NCBI RefSeq assembly: GCF_014281125.1
Contig: NZ_JACOEA010000001.1
Coordinates: 558,001 to 622,000 of the forward strand
Origin: Lawsonibacter celer
GTDB taxonomy: Bacteria > Bacillota > Clostridia > Oscillospirales > Oscillospiraceae
Direction of reading: 5' to 3'
DNA: 64,000 nt
Made by a program: the position numbers and the translations under genes. Shown in pieces: positions 32,881-45,385 of this stretch. Position 1 is the first letter of the stretch. Every line of letters begins with the position of its first letter. The notes under the pieces were generated by a model. That model made no database searches and was not told the origin of the DNA. It saw only the letters and a list, made by a program, of their open reading frames with translations.

Positions 32881-33121
32881 CTATGAGCCAGTCCGCTGCC
32901 CGTGATGGCCGATTTCATCCGCCTTGCCAGCTTTGGGACAGCGGTCAACAAAAGGACAAGAGCGTACGCCGACATACCGTAGACCGGATATGCCGCCGCA
33001 CTCTCCGTTCTGTCTGCCGCAAAGATGAAGACAAGCGCGGAGAATCGACCGGCGGGACAACAAATTGGATTCCCTTCAGCGGGCACAGCAGCGTTCCCAA
33101 AAGCACCCCTGCGCTCTTCAT
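32881..33121 (-). pseudogene. Frameshifted membrane-protein fragment fused to the TetR relic
   Basis: An ATG at 33121 begins MKSAGVLLGTLLCPLKGIQF. After a frame change near 33060 the sequence continues FSALVFIFAADRTESAAAYP and YGMSAYALVLLLTAVPKLAR, with two likely membrane segments. It then runs directly into TetR residues at about 32880. The natural C-terminus is lost. It follows a small intact-looking membrane protein gene by 4 bp, so the two were probably an operon. Confidence 0.6.
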
Positions 33122-33124
33122 GGC

Positions 33125-33478
33125 TCAGCTCTCACTAATCTCTTTTGCCAGCTGTATGATGTCATGGGCATATTTCTGCTTGCCGTTTGCCAGCAGCTTT
33201 CTGTAGATCGGATAGTTGACACTTATACCAAACAGGCCGGCGATACCGATGATTACTCCAAGGACAAACCCAGCGGCAGTGTGGCTGCCGATGATATTCA
33301 CGGAAAGGCACATCCTCACTCCCGCAATCAGCGAGGCAATCAGGCCGAAGGTGTAGGCGAATATCGTCGCCGGGAGTTTCGCCCTTGTGTCCAGCTTCCG
33401 GAGGGCCATTACCTTGGAAGTATCCTTCGGAGCATATTCATTGGCAAGCTGCTCGGCATAAATCTTATCTGTGTTCAT
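33125..33478 (-). CDS. Small two-helix membrane protein of unknown function
   Basis: The 117-residue protein starts MNTDKIYAEQLANEYAPKDT, has two hydrophobic segments (about 37-57 and 67-87) and ends in a charged tail. I recall similar short proteins beside TetR genes in Clostridia, some databases labelling them dihydropteridine reductase without evidence. ATG at 33478 is preceded by GAAGGAGGCAGAAAGCC. It is the only apparently intact gene in the decay zone. No function can be given. Confidence 0.7.
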   Translation of the reverse strand: MNTDKIYAEQLANEYAPKDTSKVMALRKLDTRAKLPATIFAYTFGLIASLIAGVRMCLSVNIIGSHTAAGFVLGVIIGIAGLFGISVNYPIYRKLLANGKQKYAHDIIQLAKEISES

Positions 33479-33659
33479 GGCTTTCTGCCTCCTTCATTTG
33501 ATGGTCTTATCCTACCAGAGGCAGAAGCGCTGCACAATAACACGAAGGGCCGGCTGTGTTGGGTTCAGCACATTTGCAATTTATAGTCCATCAGCCCTTT
33601 TTGTTCTCATTTTTATCAACAGTCTGCCCTGACTGCAAGAATGATCGTTTTGCAGAGGG

Positions 33660-33704
33660 AAATCCCCTTGGAAGTCCTGTAAAATCAAGCTTCCAAGGGG
33701 ATTT
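33660..33704 (-). terminator. Terminator of guaA
   Basis: AAATCCCCTTGGAAG and its exact complement form a 15-bp stem with a 15-nt loop directly after the guaA stop at 33709. Confidence 0.85.
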
Positions 33705-33708
33705 CATG

Positions 33709-35250
33709 TCACTCCCACTCGATGGTCGCAGGGGGCTTGGAGGTGATATCATACACGATTCGGTTAATTCCACTGACTTCATTGACAATACGAGTAGAGA
33801 TTTTATCCAGCACCTCATACGGGATCCGTGCCCAGTCGGCGGTCATGAAGTCGGAGGTGGTCACCGCCCGAAGGGCCAGGGTATAGTCATAGGTCCGGCC
33901 GTCGCCCATGACACCAACAGAGCGGGTGTTGGTGAGCACCGCGAAGTACTGGTTGATGTTCTGATCCTCCCCTGCAGCCGCGATCTCCTGGCGGTAGATG
34001 GCATCGGCCTCCCGCAGGGTATCCAGCTTCTCTTTGGTCAGGTCGCCAATCACGCGGATGGCAAGCCCGGGGCCCGGAAACGGCTGGCGCATAACCAGGT
34101 ACTCCGGCAGGCCCAGCTCCCGGCCCAACTGGCGCACCTCATCCTTAAACAGCAGCCGCAGCGGTTCAATGATCTCTTTGAAGTCCACATAGTCCGGCAG
34201 GCCGCCCACATTGTGGTGGCTTTTGATGACAGCGGCGTCCCCGGCGCCCGATTCGATCACATCGGGATAAATCGTACCCTGCGCCAGGAAGTCCACCCTG
34301 CCGATCTTTTTGGCCTCTTCCTCAAAGACCCGGATAAACTCCTCCCCAATGATCTTGCGTTTATGCTCCGGCTCCGACACACCGGCCAGCTTCAGCAAAA
34401 AACGAGTTTCGGCATCCACCCGGATAAAATTCAGGTCCCACTTGGCAAAAGCAGCCTCTACCTCATCCCCTTCGTCCTTGCGCATAAGGCCGTGATCTAC
34501 GAAGACGCAGGTCAGCTGTTTCCCAATGGCTTCTGCCAGCAGAGCGGCGCACACGGAGGAGTCCACGCCGCCGGAGAGGGCCAGCAACACCTTCCCGTCC
34601 CCCACCCTTTCCCGGATAGCGGTCACGGCGTTCCTGAGGTAATCCCCCATGCTCCAGTCTCCCGCAGCGCCGCACACCTCATAGAGGAAATTGCGGATCA
34701 TCCGGATCCCGTTCTCTGTGTGGTTGACCTCCGGATGGTACTGCACGCCGTAGAAGCCCCGCGCCTCATCGGCGATGGCCACATTTGGGCAGGCGTCGGA
34801 ATGGGCCACCAGAGCAAAGCCCTCGGGAACCTTCGCCATGTAGTCCCCGTGGCTCATCCAGGATACGCCGCAGCTGGGCAGGTTCTGAAACAGCCGACAG
34901 GACGGGTCATAATAGGTGACTGTTTTGCCGTATTCCCGGGCGGAGTCGTCCTGGGCGGCGGTAACCTGTCCGCCCAGAGTGTGGGCCATGAGCTGGCAGC
35001 CGTAGCAGATACCCAGCACCGGCACACCCCAGGTAAAAATGGCCGGATCCACATGGGGGGCATTCTTCTCGTAGACTGAATTGGGGCCGCCGGTGAAGAT
35101 AATGCCGATGGGGTTCATGGCCTTCAGCTCTTCCAGGGGCGTGGTGTATGGCTTGACCTCGCAGTACACGCCGCACTCACGCACACGGCGGGCGATGAGC
35201 TGATTATACTGCCCTCCGAAATCCAGGACAATCACGGTTTGATGGGACAT
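33709..35250 (-). CDS. guaA: GMP synthase (glutamine-hydrolysing), full length
   Basis: The 513-residue protein has an intact class I glutaminase domain with nucleophile Cys in LGICYGCQ (about residues 80-87) and His-Glu in QYHPEVNH (about 168-175). The synthetase half has P-loop [10 protein letters not shown] (near 222-231), [20 protein letters not shown] and the C-terminal ending ATIEWE. It converts XMP to GMP with glutamine nitrogen. It ends the minus-strand group lipoprotein-guaA: the lipoprotein gene ends 25 bp upstream. It is the canonical copy; the paralogue at 26546-27835 lacks the glutaminase catalytic residues. Confidence 0.97.
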   Translation of the reverse strand: MSHQTVIVLDFGGQYNQLIARRVRECGVYCEVKPYTTPLEELKAMNPIGIIFTGGPNSVYEKNAPHVDPAIFTWGVPVLGICYGCQLMAHTLGGQVTAAQDDSAREYGKTVTYYDPSCRLFQNLPSCGVSWMSHGDYMAKVPEGFALVAHSDACPNVAIADEARGFYGVQYHPEVNHTENGIRMIRNFLYEVCGAAGDWSMGDYLRNAVTAIRERVGDGKVLLALSGGVDSSVCAALLAEAIGKQLTCVFVDHGLMRKDEGDEVEAAFAKWDLNFIRVDAETRFLLKLAGVSEPEHKRKIIGEEFIRVFEEEAKKIGRVDFLAQGTIYPDVIESGAGDAAVIKSHHNVGGLPDYVDFKEIIEPLRLLFKDEVRQLGRELGLPEYLVMRQPFPGPGLAIRVIGDLTKEKLDTLREADAIYRQEIAAAGEDQNINQYFAVLTNTRSVGVMGDGRTYDYTLALRAVTTSDFMTADWARIPYEVLDKISTRIVNEVSGINRIVYDITSKPPATIEWE

Positions 35251-35275
35251 GGGACATCCTCTCTTTTCACATGGA

Positions 35276-35899
35276 TTATTTTACTTCTGCGCCGCCCCAT
35301 TCAACCGCTGTAAAGCCAATCCGCTCCACAGCGGTCAACGTCTGAGCAGGAATCTCTACCGGCCGGTCCAGCCCCTTCCAGGCCATAAAGACCCGGATCA
35401 GGGTATCCGGCGCGGGGTCGATGGTCAGGGCGGCGCTGTTGGTATAAGCTGTGCTTTGGAAGGAAATCAGATTATAGGCATTGCCCTCCATCCGGGGCAG
35501 CCAGTAGATGATGAATTCGTCGGCCTCCCGATCGGTCAAACCCAGTCTGGCCAGGGCATCCTCCAGGAAATCGGCGGTATCCTGCCCTGACACACAGAAT
35601 CCGGTGGAAAAATCGTACTCCGCGTCTGTCACGCCCTCCCAGAACAGGCAGTAGTACTCCCGCCCGGTGGCCGGATCCGTCAAAGTGCCGTCCGGAGCGG
35701 CCAGCACGCTCCACCCGTCCCCGTACTCCGGGTAGGTGGAGGTAAGCTGCCCGTCAAAGTCCATGGCCGCCTCCACCATCATCCTCTGCTCCGGATAGAG
35801 GTAGATCACGGGCTTGGCACTGGTACTACCACCGCCGCAGGCAGACAACGCAAGCACCAACAGCACGGCAATCATCAGACCTGGGAATCGCTTTTTCAT
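35276..35899 (-). CDS. Lipoprotein of unknown function
   Basis: The N-terminus [24 protein letters not shown] is a lipoprotein signal with lipobox LSAC, the cysteine at residue 21. The mature 187-residue part contains PVIYLYPEQ and repeated aromatic segments ([28 protein letters not shown]). I recall a PVIYLYP start in a family of secreted proteins of gut bacteria, but not a function. It is likely anchored outside the membrane. It lies between carB and guaA on the same strand with short spacers. Confidence 0.75.
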   Translation of the reverse strand: MKKRFPGLMIAVLLVLALSACGGGSTSAKPVIYLYPEQRMMVEAAMDFDGQLTSTYPEYGDGWSVLAAPDGTLTDPATGREYYCLFWEGVTDAEYDFSTGFCVSGQDTADFLEDALARLGLTDREADEFIIYWLPRMEGNAYNLISFQSTAYTNSAALTIDPAPDTLIRVFMAWKGLDRPVEIPAQTLTAVERIGFTAVEWGGAEVK

Positions 35900-35963
35900 G
35901 AGACATCCCTCCTGTTTGATCTACGGATACAGACGAGAATGAAATGAAACGGTTCCCAAATGC

Positions 35964-39258
<3,295 letters not shown>

Positions 39259-39266
<8 letters not shown>

Positions 39267-40350
39267 GCTTACGGCCTCCCTTCATATTCTCCACAAAGCG
39301 GTCGAAGAGGTATTCCGTATCCATGGGGCCGGGGCTGGCCTCCGGGTGGAACTGGACGGTAAAGCAGTTGGGACGCCTGTATTTCAGGCCCTCCACACTG
39401 CCCTCGTTGACATTCACATGGGAGATCTCCGCCACCGCCGGGTCCACGCTCTCCCGGGTGACCACATAGCCGTGGTTCTGGCTGGTGATAAAGGCCCGCC
39501 CGGCGGCAATGTCCTTCACCGGGTGATTCGCCCCCCGGTGACCAAAGCGCATCTTCCGGGTCTGCGCGCCGGTCGCCAGGGCCATGAGCTGATGCCCCAG
39601 GCAGACGGCGAAGATGGGGATATCGCTGTCATAGAGCTTCTTGATCTGGGCGATGATCCCCACATTATCCGCCGGGTCCCCGGGGCCGTTGGAGAGCATC
39701 ACGCCGTCAAAGCCCCCCTCCAGCACGGTCTGGGCCGGGGTATGGGCTGGATAGACCGTCACCTGGCAGCCCCGCTTCTGGAGACAGCGGATCATGTTCT
39801 CCTTCACGCCGAAATCGTAGAGGGCCACCCGCAGCTTCTGCCCGCCCAGGGCCGGATAGACCTGCGCCTCCCGCCGGGTGACCGCCTCCACTGTGTCCTG
39901 CACCCGGTAGGCCTGGATTTTTTCCAGGCACTCCGGGACAGAAAAATGCTCCGCACAGGTAATCATACCGTTCATGGTACCCTGACTGCGGAGAATCCGT
40001 GTAATCGCCCGGGTATCCACATCTTCGATCCCGGTGATATTGTACTGTTTCAAATAGGCGTCCAGCTCGCCCTCACAGCGGAAATTGCTGCCTCTCTGGG
40101 AGAGATGCCGCACCACAAAAGCCTCTGCCCAGGGGCGGCAGGACTCGTTATCCTCCTGATTCACGCCATAATTGCCGATCAGCGGATAGCTCATCACAAT
40201 TCCCTGTCCGGCATAAGAGGGATCGGTTAAAATCTCCTGATAGCCCGTCATGGAGGTATTAAACACCATCTCGCACACACGGTCGGCTGTAGAACCGATG
40301 CTCCGCCCGGAAAAGACACTGCCGTTGGCTAAAATCAGCGTTGCCTTCAT
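39259..40350 (-). CDS. carA: Carbamoyl-phosphate synthase small (glutaminase) subunit
   Basis: CarA releases ammonia from glutamine and channels it to CarB. The ATG at 40350 has AAAGGCGGGA upstream; a longer frame is not needed. The 363-residue protein shows the N-terminal domain ([15 protein letters not shown] near residue 36), then the class I glutaminase with Cys in AVCLGHQLM (about 245) and His-Glu in [11 protein letters not shown] near 335. A promoter (TTGTCA, 17 bp, TAAAAT) lies 41-69 bp upstream. No PyrR-binding attenuator is apparent in the short leader. Confidence 0.97.
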
Positions 40351-40390
40351 TCTGGTATCCCGCCTTTCCTTTCCCATATTGATCTGCTTC

Positions 40391-40419
40391 ATTTTATCTC
40401 AAAACCGCTTTTCTGACAA
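40391..40419 (-). promoter_or_regulatory. carAB promoter
   Basis: On the minus strand TTGTCA (40419-40414) and TAAAAT (40396-40391) are spaced 17 bp, predicting a start near 40384 and a leader of about 34 nt. This leaves no room for a PyrR attenuator downstream. Confidence 0.7.
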
Positions 40420-40541
40420 CAAAATTTTTCCCTATTTTTGTGAAGGGCATGAAAACAGTCATTTTGGACAAACAGCAGGGGCGCACCGCCTCCTTTCACA
40501 GGCAATGCGCCCCAAGCGGCTCCACAGGCAGAGCAGTCTTT

Positions 40542-40892
40542 TTACTGCCCGATCCGCACACTCCATCTCAGCACAAAGGCCGAATGGACAATGACAAATA
40601 CAGAGCCCGCGTTACGGACCAGCACGCCTGTCACCGGGTCCACAACCCCCGCCATGGCCAGAAGAATTGCGGCAAAATTCAGCGCCATGAAGATGGCCAG
40701 GAGCCCCACAGGCCGCCAATCCACTGCCAGATAGGTAATAGTGCAGCCCGCGCGCAGATAAGGCTCCTTCTGCTCCCATTCACTCCAGGCAATCCCCAGC
40801 TTCTCCAGCAGCGCACGATTAGCCGCCACCACCGGGTAGGCGATATTCTCTCCGCCTCCACCCCAATCCAGAAATACCTGCAGTTTTCGCAT
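40542..40892 (-). CDS. Small membrane protein resembling the C-terminal end of a heavy-metal P-type ATPase
   Basis: The 116-residue protein (ATG at 40892, GGGAGGGG upstream) has two hydrophobic segments. The second half, NFAAILLAMAGVVDPVTGVL followed by VRNAGSVFVIVHSAFVLRW, resembles the last two helices of metal-transporting P1B ATPases. The first half (MRKLQVFLDWGGGGENIAYP) does not contain ATPase motifs. It may be a stand-alone relative of that transmembrane end or a truncated remnant that kept a good start. Function is unknown. Confidence 0.55.
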   Translation of the reverse strand: MRKLQVFLDWGGGGENIAYPVVAANRALLEKLGIAWSEWEQKEPYLRAGCTITYLAVDWRPVGLLAIFMALNFAAILLAMAGVVDPVTGVLVRNAGSVFVIVHSAFVLRWSVRIGQ

Positions 40893-41022
40893 TTCCCCTC
40901 CCAATACCCATAGGGGTATACTTTGTCAAGCTGCGGAGCACGTTCAGGTTCCCTGCACCGGAATAATTGTCCGCCCCGCGCGCCACACTAAAACAACCTA
41001 TGACAGTTCTGGAGGTTGTTTT

Positions 41023-41703
41023 ATGGTCATCGCATTTGTGCGCACGATTATCCTCTATCTGTTCATCATCGCCGGCATCCGGCTGATGGGCAAGCGTCAG
41101 GTGGGCGAGCTGGAGCCGTCTGAACTGGTCCTCGCCCTGCTGATTGCCGACCTAGCCGCCGTACCCATGCAGGATTTCGGTATCCCGCTGCTTACCGGTA
41201 TTATTCCGATCTTTACGCTTTTGTGTATCACCATGATTTTATCCGTACTCACCATGAAAAGCGTCAAATTCCGGGCCATCGTCTGCGGACGCCCTTCCAT
41301 TATTGTGGAAAACGGAAAACTCTGCCAGCAAGAGATGAAGAAGAACCGCTTTACGGTGGATGAGCTGATGGAAGAGTTGAGGATGAAGGGTATTACCGAT
41401 ATTTCCACCATCAAGTATGCCATTTTGGAGACCAACGGCCAGATTTCCGTACTGCCCTACACCAACCAGCTGCCCGTCACCGCTGAACAGATGAACGTCA
41501 CACCGGAGGATGTCGGATTGCCCCTTGTCATCATCAATGACGGCCGGGTACTGGAGCATAACCTGCGCACCCGGGGCTTTGACCGCAATTGGCTGGAGAA
41601 GCAGCTTGCCCAGCGCAAAATCAGGCACAGCAAAGATGTCTTTCTGCTCACGGTGGATGAGCAGAACCGGGTCTACTTTGTGGCAAAGGAGAACGCGAAA
41701 TGA
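41023..41703 (+). CDS. DUF421 (YetF/YcaP) membrane protein
   Basis: The 226-residue protein has two or three N-terminal membrane helices (1-80) with RLMGKRQVGELEPSELVLAL, the hallmark of the DUF421 family. A soluble C-terminal region follows, with GRPSIIVENGKL and the NRFTVDELMEELRMKGI helix. B. subtilis YetF and its relatives are spore- or stress-associated, but no activity is established. The stop overlaps the next start (ATGA), and the partner carries DUF4363, a combination seen in many spore-formers. Confidence 0.92.
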   Translation: MVIAFVRTIILYLFIIAGIRLMGKRQVGELEPSELVLALLIADLAAVPMQDFGIPLLTGIIPIFTLLCITMILSVLTMKSVKFRAIVCGRPSIIVENGKLCQQEMKKNRFTVDELMEELRMKGITDISTIKYAILETNGQISVLPYTNQLPVTAEQMNVTPEDVGLPLVIINDGRVLEHNLRTRGFDRNWLEKQLAQRKIRHSKDVFLLTVDEQNRVYFVAKENAK

Positions 41704-42080
41704 AACGCCTCTGGATTGCGGCTGCACTTTTGGTGGCCATATTCTGCGCTATGCTTTACAACACCCATTTTTTATGCCGCTTTTCCGGCGAGCTCGCACA
41801 GGCGCTGGAACAGGCAGAAGCCTATGCAGAGCAGGGCGATTGGCGCCGTGCGGAGTCCATGACCCGCCAGGCTTATGATCTCTGGCAGAGTCGAGACAGC
41901 TATCTACACATCACACTGCGCCATGCGGATACGGACCTAATCTATTCCGGGTTTCGGGAGGTTTTGGAATTTATTACCTGTCAGGAGGCCGGTGAGTATT
42001 CGGCCGCCAACGCCAAGCTGCTGACCGAAATTGAATTGCTCTATGAAGCAGAACAGCTCACGCTGAAAAACGTGCTGTGA
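41700..42080 (+). CDS. DUF4363 membrane-anchored protein
   Basis: The 126-residue protein has an N-terminal hydrophobic segment (about 4-22) followed by a helical outside domain rich in Ala, Glu and Leu (ALEQAEAYAEQGDWRRAESM). It overlaps the DUF421 gene by 4 bp and is presumably its partner. The single N-terminal helix suggests anchoring on the outer face of the membrane. Function is unknown. Confidence 0.8.
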   Translation: MKRLWIAAALLVAIFCAMLYNTHFLCRFSGELAQALEQAEAYAEQGDWRRAESMTRQAYDLWQSRDSYLHITLRHADTDLIYSGFREVLEFITCQEAGEYSAANAKLLTEIELLYEAEQLTLKNVL

Positions 42081-42098
42081 GGCCGCACCCTGCACGGC

Positions 42099-42139
42099 GC
42101 AGAAACTCCTCAGTCCAAAAAGGGCTGAGGTGTTTCTGC
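42099..42139. terminator. Bidirectional terminator between the DUF4363 gene and leuA
   Basis: GCAGAAACTCCTCAG pairs with CTGAGGTGTTTCTGC with one T-T mismatch, between convergent genes. Confidence 0.75.
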
Positions 42140-42148
42140 GTTTCAATA

Positions 42149-43837
42149 TTATACTCGTCCGGTCACCGCGCGGTTGATGGCTGAAAGAATTCCCTTCAGC
42201 GGGGCCAGGTTGATATTATGGGAAACCCCGACCCCAAAGACATCCTTTCCTGCCTTATCCCGCAGCTGAATATAGGCCACCGCCATAGAGTCGGAACCGT
42301 CGGAGACGGCGTGTTCCTTATAGTCCACAAAGGTAAAGCGGTCCATCTTCTGGCCGTGAATGGCGTTAAAGAAGGCGTCAATCGGGCCGTTGCCGCTGCC
42401 CTGCACCTGGAACACCGTGTCCTGATGGCGGAGGGTGCCGGCAAAGGTCACGTGGGAGTGGCCGGATTCGTCGGTAAACTCGGCAAAGGAGTGGCGCACC
42501 AGCTCATAGGGGACGGTAACGTCCATATACTCCGCCTTGAAGAGCTCAAAGACCCGCTCCGGCTTGAGCTCCTTGCCCACCCGGTCGGTCTCCACCTGGA
42601 CGATGTGCCCGAACTCCGGGTGCATCACCTTGGGCAGGTCGAAGCCGAAATGATGCTGCATGACAAAGGCCGCGCCGCCCTTGCCGGACTGGCTGTTGAT
42701 GCGGATGATGGGCTCATACTGGCGGCCCACATCCGCCGGGTCGATGGGCAGATAGGGCACCTCCCAGTATTCTGTGCCGCTCTCCTGCATATAGTGGGTG
42801 CCCTTGTTGATGGCATCCTGGTGAGAGCCGGAGAACGCGGTGAACACCAGCTCGCCCACATAGGGCTGCCGCTCCCCGATCTTCATCTTCGTGACCTGCT
42901 CGTACACATCGCGGATGCGGTTGATATCCGAGAAGTCCAAGCGCGGGTCTACCCCCTGGGTATACAGGTTGAGGGCCAGGGTCACCATGTCCACATTGCC
43001 GGTGCGCTCCCCGTTGCCGAAGAGGGTGGCCTCCACCCGTTCCGCCCCGGCCAGCTGACCCAGCTCAGCGGTGGCCACACCCTCCCCCCGGTCGTTGTGG
43101 GGGTGCAGGGAGATGATGGCGCACGCCCGGGAAGGTAGCTTTCGAATGAAGTACTCGATCTCGTCGGCAAAGTAATTGGGCATGCAGTTCTCCACCGTGG
43201 TGGGCAGGTTGAGGATGATCTTATGCTCCGGCGTGGCGCCCAGGGTCTCGATCACCGCCTGGCAGATCTCCACCGCTGCGTCCATCTCCGTGCCCATAAA
43301 GGACTCGGGAGAGTACTGGTAGCGCAGGTCCACGCCGGAGGCTACCACCGGCTCGGACAGCTCCCGGATCAGCTTGGCCGCGTCCACGGCGATCTGCTTC
43401 ACCCCCGCCACGTCGGTGTGGAACACCACCTTGCGCTGGAGCGTGGAGGTGGAGTTGTAGAAGTGGAAGATCACGTGCTTGGCACCCTGAATGGCCTCGA
43501 AGGTCTTTTTGATCAGATGCTCCCGCGCCTGAACCAGGACCTGGATGGTCACATCATCCGGGATATGGCCGCCGTCAATGAGAGTGCGGATAAATTCATA
43601 TTCCGTCTCCGAGGCGGAGGGAAATCCAACCTCGATCTCCTTCACGCCGATGTCCACCAGGGTGTGGAATAACTTCAGCTTTTCCTCCACATTCATCGGG
43701 TCGATGAGGGCCTGATTGCCGTCCCGCAGGTCCACCGAGCACCAGATGGGGGCCGCAGTGAGCCGCTTCTCCGGCCAGGTGCGGTCCGGAAGGGCAATCG
43801 GCTCAAAGGGGATGTACTTCTGATATGCCTGTTTCAT
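42149..43837 (-). CDS. leuA: 2-isopropylmalate synthase
   Basis: LeuA condenses 2-oxoisovalerate with acetyl-CoA, the first step of leucine synthesis. The ATG at 43837 with AGGAGG upstream gives 562 residues, the length of the longer (LeuA2-like) form. The HMGL-type catalytic motif CSVDLRDGNQALIDPM (about 33-48), the metal-binding HPHNDRG (near 240) and a C-terminal regulatory LeuA dimer domain (ending SAINRAVTGRV) are present. A T-box leader with terminator lies upstream, so expression should respond to uncharged tRNA. No other leu genes are in the window. Confidence 0.95.
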   Translation of the reverse strand: MKQAYQKYIPFEPIALPDRTWPEKRLTAAPIWCSVDLRDGNQALIDPMNVEEKLKLFHTLVDIGVKEIEVGFPSASETEYEFIRTLIDGGHIPDDVTIQVLVQAREHLIKKTFEAIQGAKHVIFHFYNSTSTLQRKVVFHTDVAGVKQIAVDAAKLIRELSEPVVASGVDLRYQYSPESFMGTEMDAAVEICQAVIETLGATPEHKIILNLPTTVENCMPNYFADEIEYFIRKLPSRACAIISLHPHNDRGEGVATAELGQLAGAERVEATLFGNGERTGNVDMVTLALNLYTQGVDPRLDFSDINRIRDVYEQVTKMKIGERQPYVGELVFTAFSGSHQDAINKGTHYMQESGTEYWEVPYLPIDPADVGRQYEPIIRINSQSGKGGAAFVMQHHFGFDLPKVMHPEFGHIVQVETDRVGKELKPERVFELFKAEYMDVTVPYELVRHSFAEFTDESGHSHVTFAGTLRHQDTVFQVQGSGNGPIDAFFNAIHGQKMDRFTFVDYKEHAVSDGSDSMAVAYIQLRDKAGKDVFGVGVSHNINLAPLKGILSAINRAVTGRV

Positions 43838-43869
43838 GGGGATTCCTCCTGTCGATATGGGCCGGGGAA

Positions 43870-44142
43870 TACAAAAACACCCCTGACCCGAACTGGTCAG
43901 GGGCGTTTGATGACGCGGTACCACCCTGATTCGGCCGCCGGTTTCCCGTACAGCCCTCACTGGCCTCCAACAAGGCCTCGGCCGATAACGCGGCCAGACG
44001 GCCCGCCCTACAAAAATTTCAGGCAGGCAGCTCCGGGATCAGTATGCATACGGGATCCACGCGCCGGTTCGCACCAACCACCGGTTCTCTGAGCGGGCAT
44101 ATCCGTATCTTCTTCCCATCATCGCGGTTTTGGGGATAACTT
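43870..44142 (-). promoter_or_regulatory. T-box leader of leuA
   Basis: On the minus strand the conserved T-box AGGGTGGTACCGCG lies at 43927-43914, followed by a terminator stem (43908-43875, with CCCCTGACC and GGTCAGGGG) and a T-run. A long structured stem I region with AGAGAACCGG precedes it. A CTG triplet at 44042-44040, just before ATCCCGGAG, is a plausible leucine specifier. The leader should allow read-through when tRNA-Leu is uncharged. The specifier assignment is tentative. Confidence 0.92.
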
Positions 44143-44148
44143 TTTCTT

Positions 44149-44177
44149 ATCATAGCGAAAATCAGACTGCCTGTCAA
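44149..44177 (-). promoter_or_regulatory. Promoter of the leuA T-box transcript
   Basis: On the minus strand TTGACA (44177-44172) and TATGAT (44154-44149) are 17 bp apart, with predicted start near 44142, the beginning of the T-box leader. Confidence 0.85.
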
Positions 44178-44218
44178 GGGCTGGAAGTCATAAAATTTTT
44201 TCGCCCCGCGGCCGTCCC

Positions 44219-45274
44219 CTACGGCTTGCAGTTGCCGCAGGGGCGGTACCCCTCCGCCTCCGCCTCTTCCCGGCTGTCAAAGTAAACACGGTTGCGCTCG
44301 TCCGGCAGCCCAGAGCAGGTGTCCAGGTGAAACACCTGGGATCGCAGGTTGCCGATATAGGTCTCCCTCCCGCTCTCCTCTCTTCGGCCGGGAATGGGCG
44401 CGCCGGCACGCTGGGTGGTAAAGGAGACCTGTACACCGTCGCTCACCGCTGTCACTGTGCCCAAGAGATCTGTGCGGTAGACCTCCGACCCGGCGTCGGA
44501 CAGACGGCTGAGCACCGCCTCCGAAGGGTGCCCATAGGAATTGCCCTCTCCCACCGAGATGACCGCATACCGGGGCATCACCTCCCACAGGAAGGGGTAA
44601 CTGCTGGAGGTGTCGCTGCCGTGATGCCCCACCTTGAGCACCGTGGCCGACAGCGCGCAGCCGTCCGCCATCAGATCGGCCTCGGCCTCGCGCTCCATGT
44701 CTCCAGTGAACAGAAAGGAGGTCTCCCCGTAGTCCACCCGCAGGACGAGGGAGGTGTTGTTGGTCTGCTCATAGTCCCGCCGCGGCCCCAGCACCGTGAC
44801 CTGCGCCGTCCCCAGAAAAAAGCTCGTGTCCGGCTGCGGCTGTTCCGAAGAGAGCCCCTGGGTCTGGGTATATTTGAGAAAATCCTGGAACGCCTTGGAA
44901 TCATAGTCGCTGACAGGGGAAAACACCTGACAGACTGTAAAGGCATTCAAAGGGCCGGACAGCCCGCCCACATGGTCCTCATGGGCGTGGGTGCACACCA
45001 GGTAGTCCAGCTGCTCCACCCCCTGCCGCTCTAGGTAGGACACCACCAGACTGCTGTCGTCCACATTGCCCCCGTCAATGAGCATAGACTGCCCGCCGCA
45101 CAGGAGCAGGGCGGAATCCGCCTGTCCTACGTCGATGTAATGTACCTCCAGCGCCCCCGCTCCGCCGGAGACCGTTTCCTGTTCCTCCGGACGCGCCGGT
45201 CCAACCTCCCCGCAGCCGCCTAGGGACAACAGCAGGGACAGAGCCAGCAGAAGGGAACAAATTCTCTCTTTCAT
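44219..45274 (-). CDS. ComEC-like metallo-beta-lactamase-fold lipoprotein with a C-terminal zinc-type domain
   Basis: The 351-residue protein starts with a lipoprotein signal (lipobox LGGC, Cys 21). Residues 40-290 form a ComEC/Rec2-type MBL domain: DVGQADSALL, THAHEDHVGG (about 95-104), LFTGDME and VGHHGSD. The last 45 residues (RSQVFHLDTCSGL ... CGNCKP) resemble an Ada/nuclease-associated metal-binding module. Proteins of this kind are thought to be secreted DNA-processing or phosphodiester hydrolases. It may degrade extracellular DNA, but that is inference. Confidence 0.85.
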   Translation of the reverse strand: MKERICSLLLALSLLLSLGGCGEVGPARPEEQETVSGGAGALEVHYIDVGQADSALLLCGGQSMLIDGGNVDDSSLVVSYLERQGVEQLDYLVCTHAHEDHVGGLSGPLNAFTVCQVFSPVSDYDSKAFQDFLKYTQTQGLSSEQPQPDTSFFLGTAQVTVLGPRRDYEQTNNTSLVLRVDYGETSFLFTGDMEREAEADLMADGCALSATVLKVGHHGSDTSSSYPFLWEVMPRYAVISVGEGNSYGHPSEAVLSRLSDAGSEVYRTDLLGTVTAVSDGVQVSFTTQRAGAPIPGRREESGRETYIGNLRSQVFHLDTCSGLPDERNRVYFDSREEAEAEGYRPCGNCKP

Positions 45275-45385
45275 AAAAAACCTCGTGTTTTAAAGAAGTT
45301 TCCATAATTACATAACTAGGATACCACAAATCACAACGGATGTGGTATACTGAAAACCGGACTTTTGAAAAAGCGAGGGATAAGC

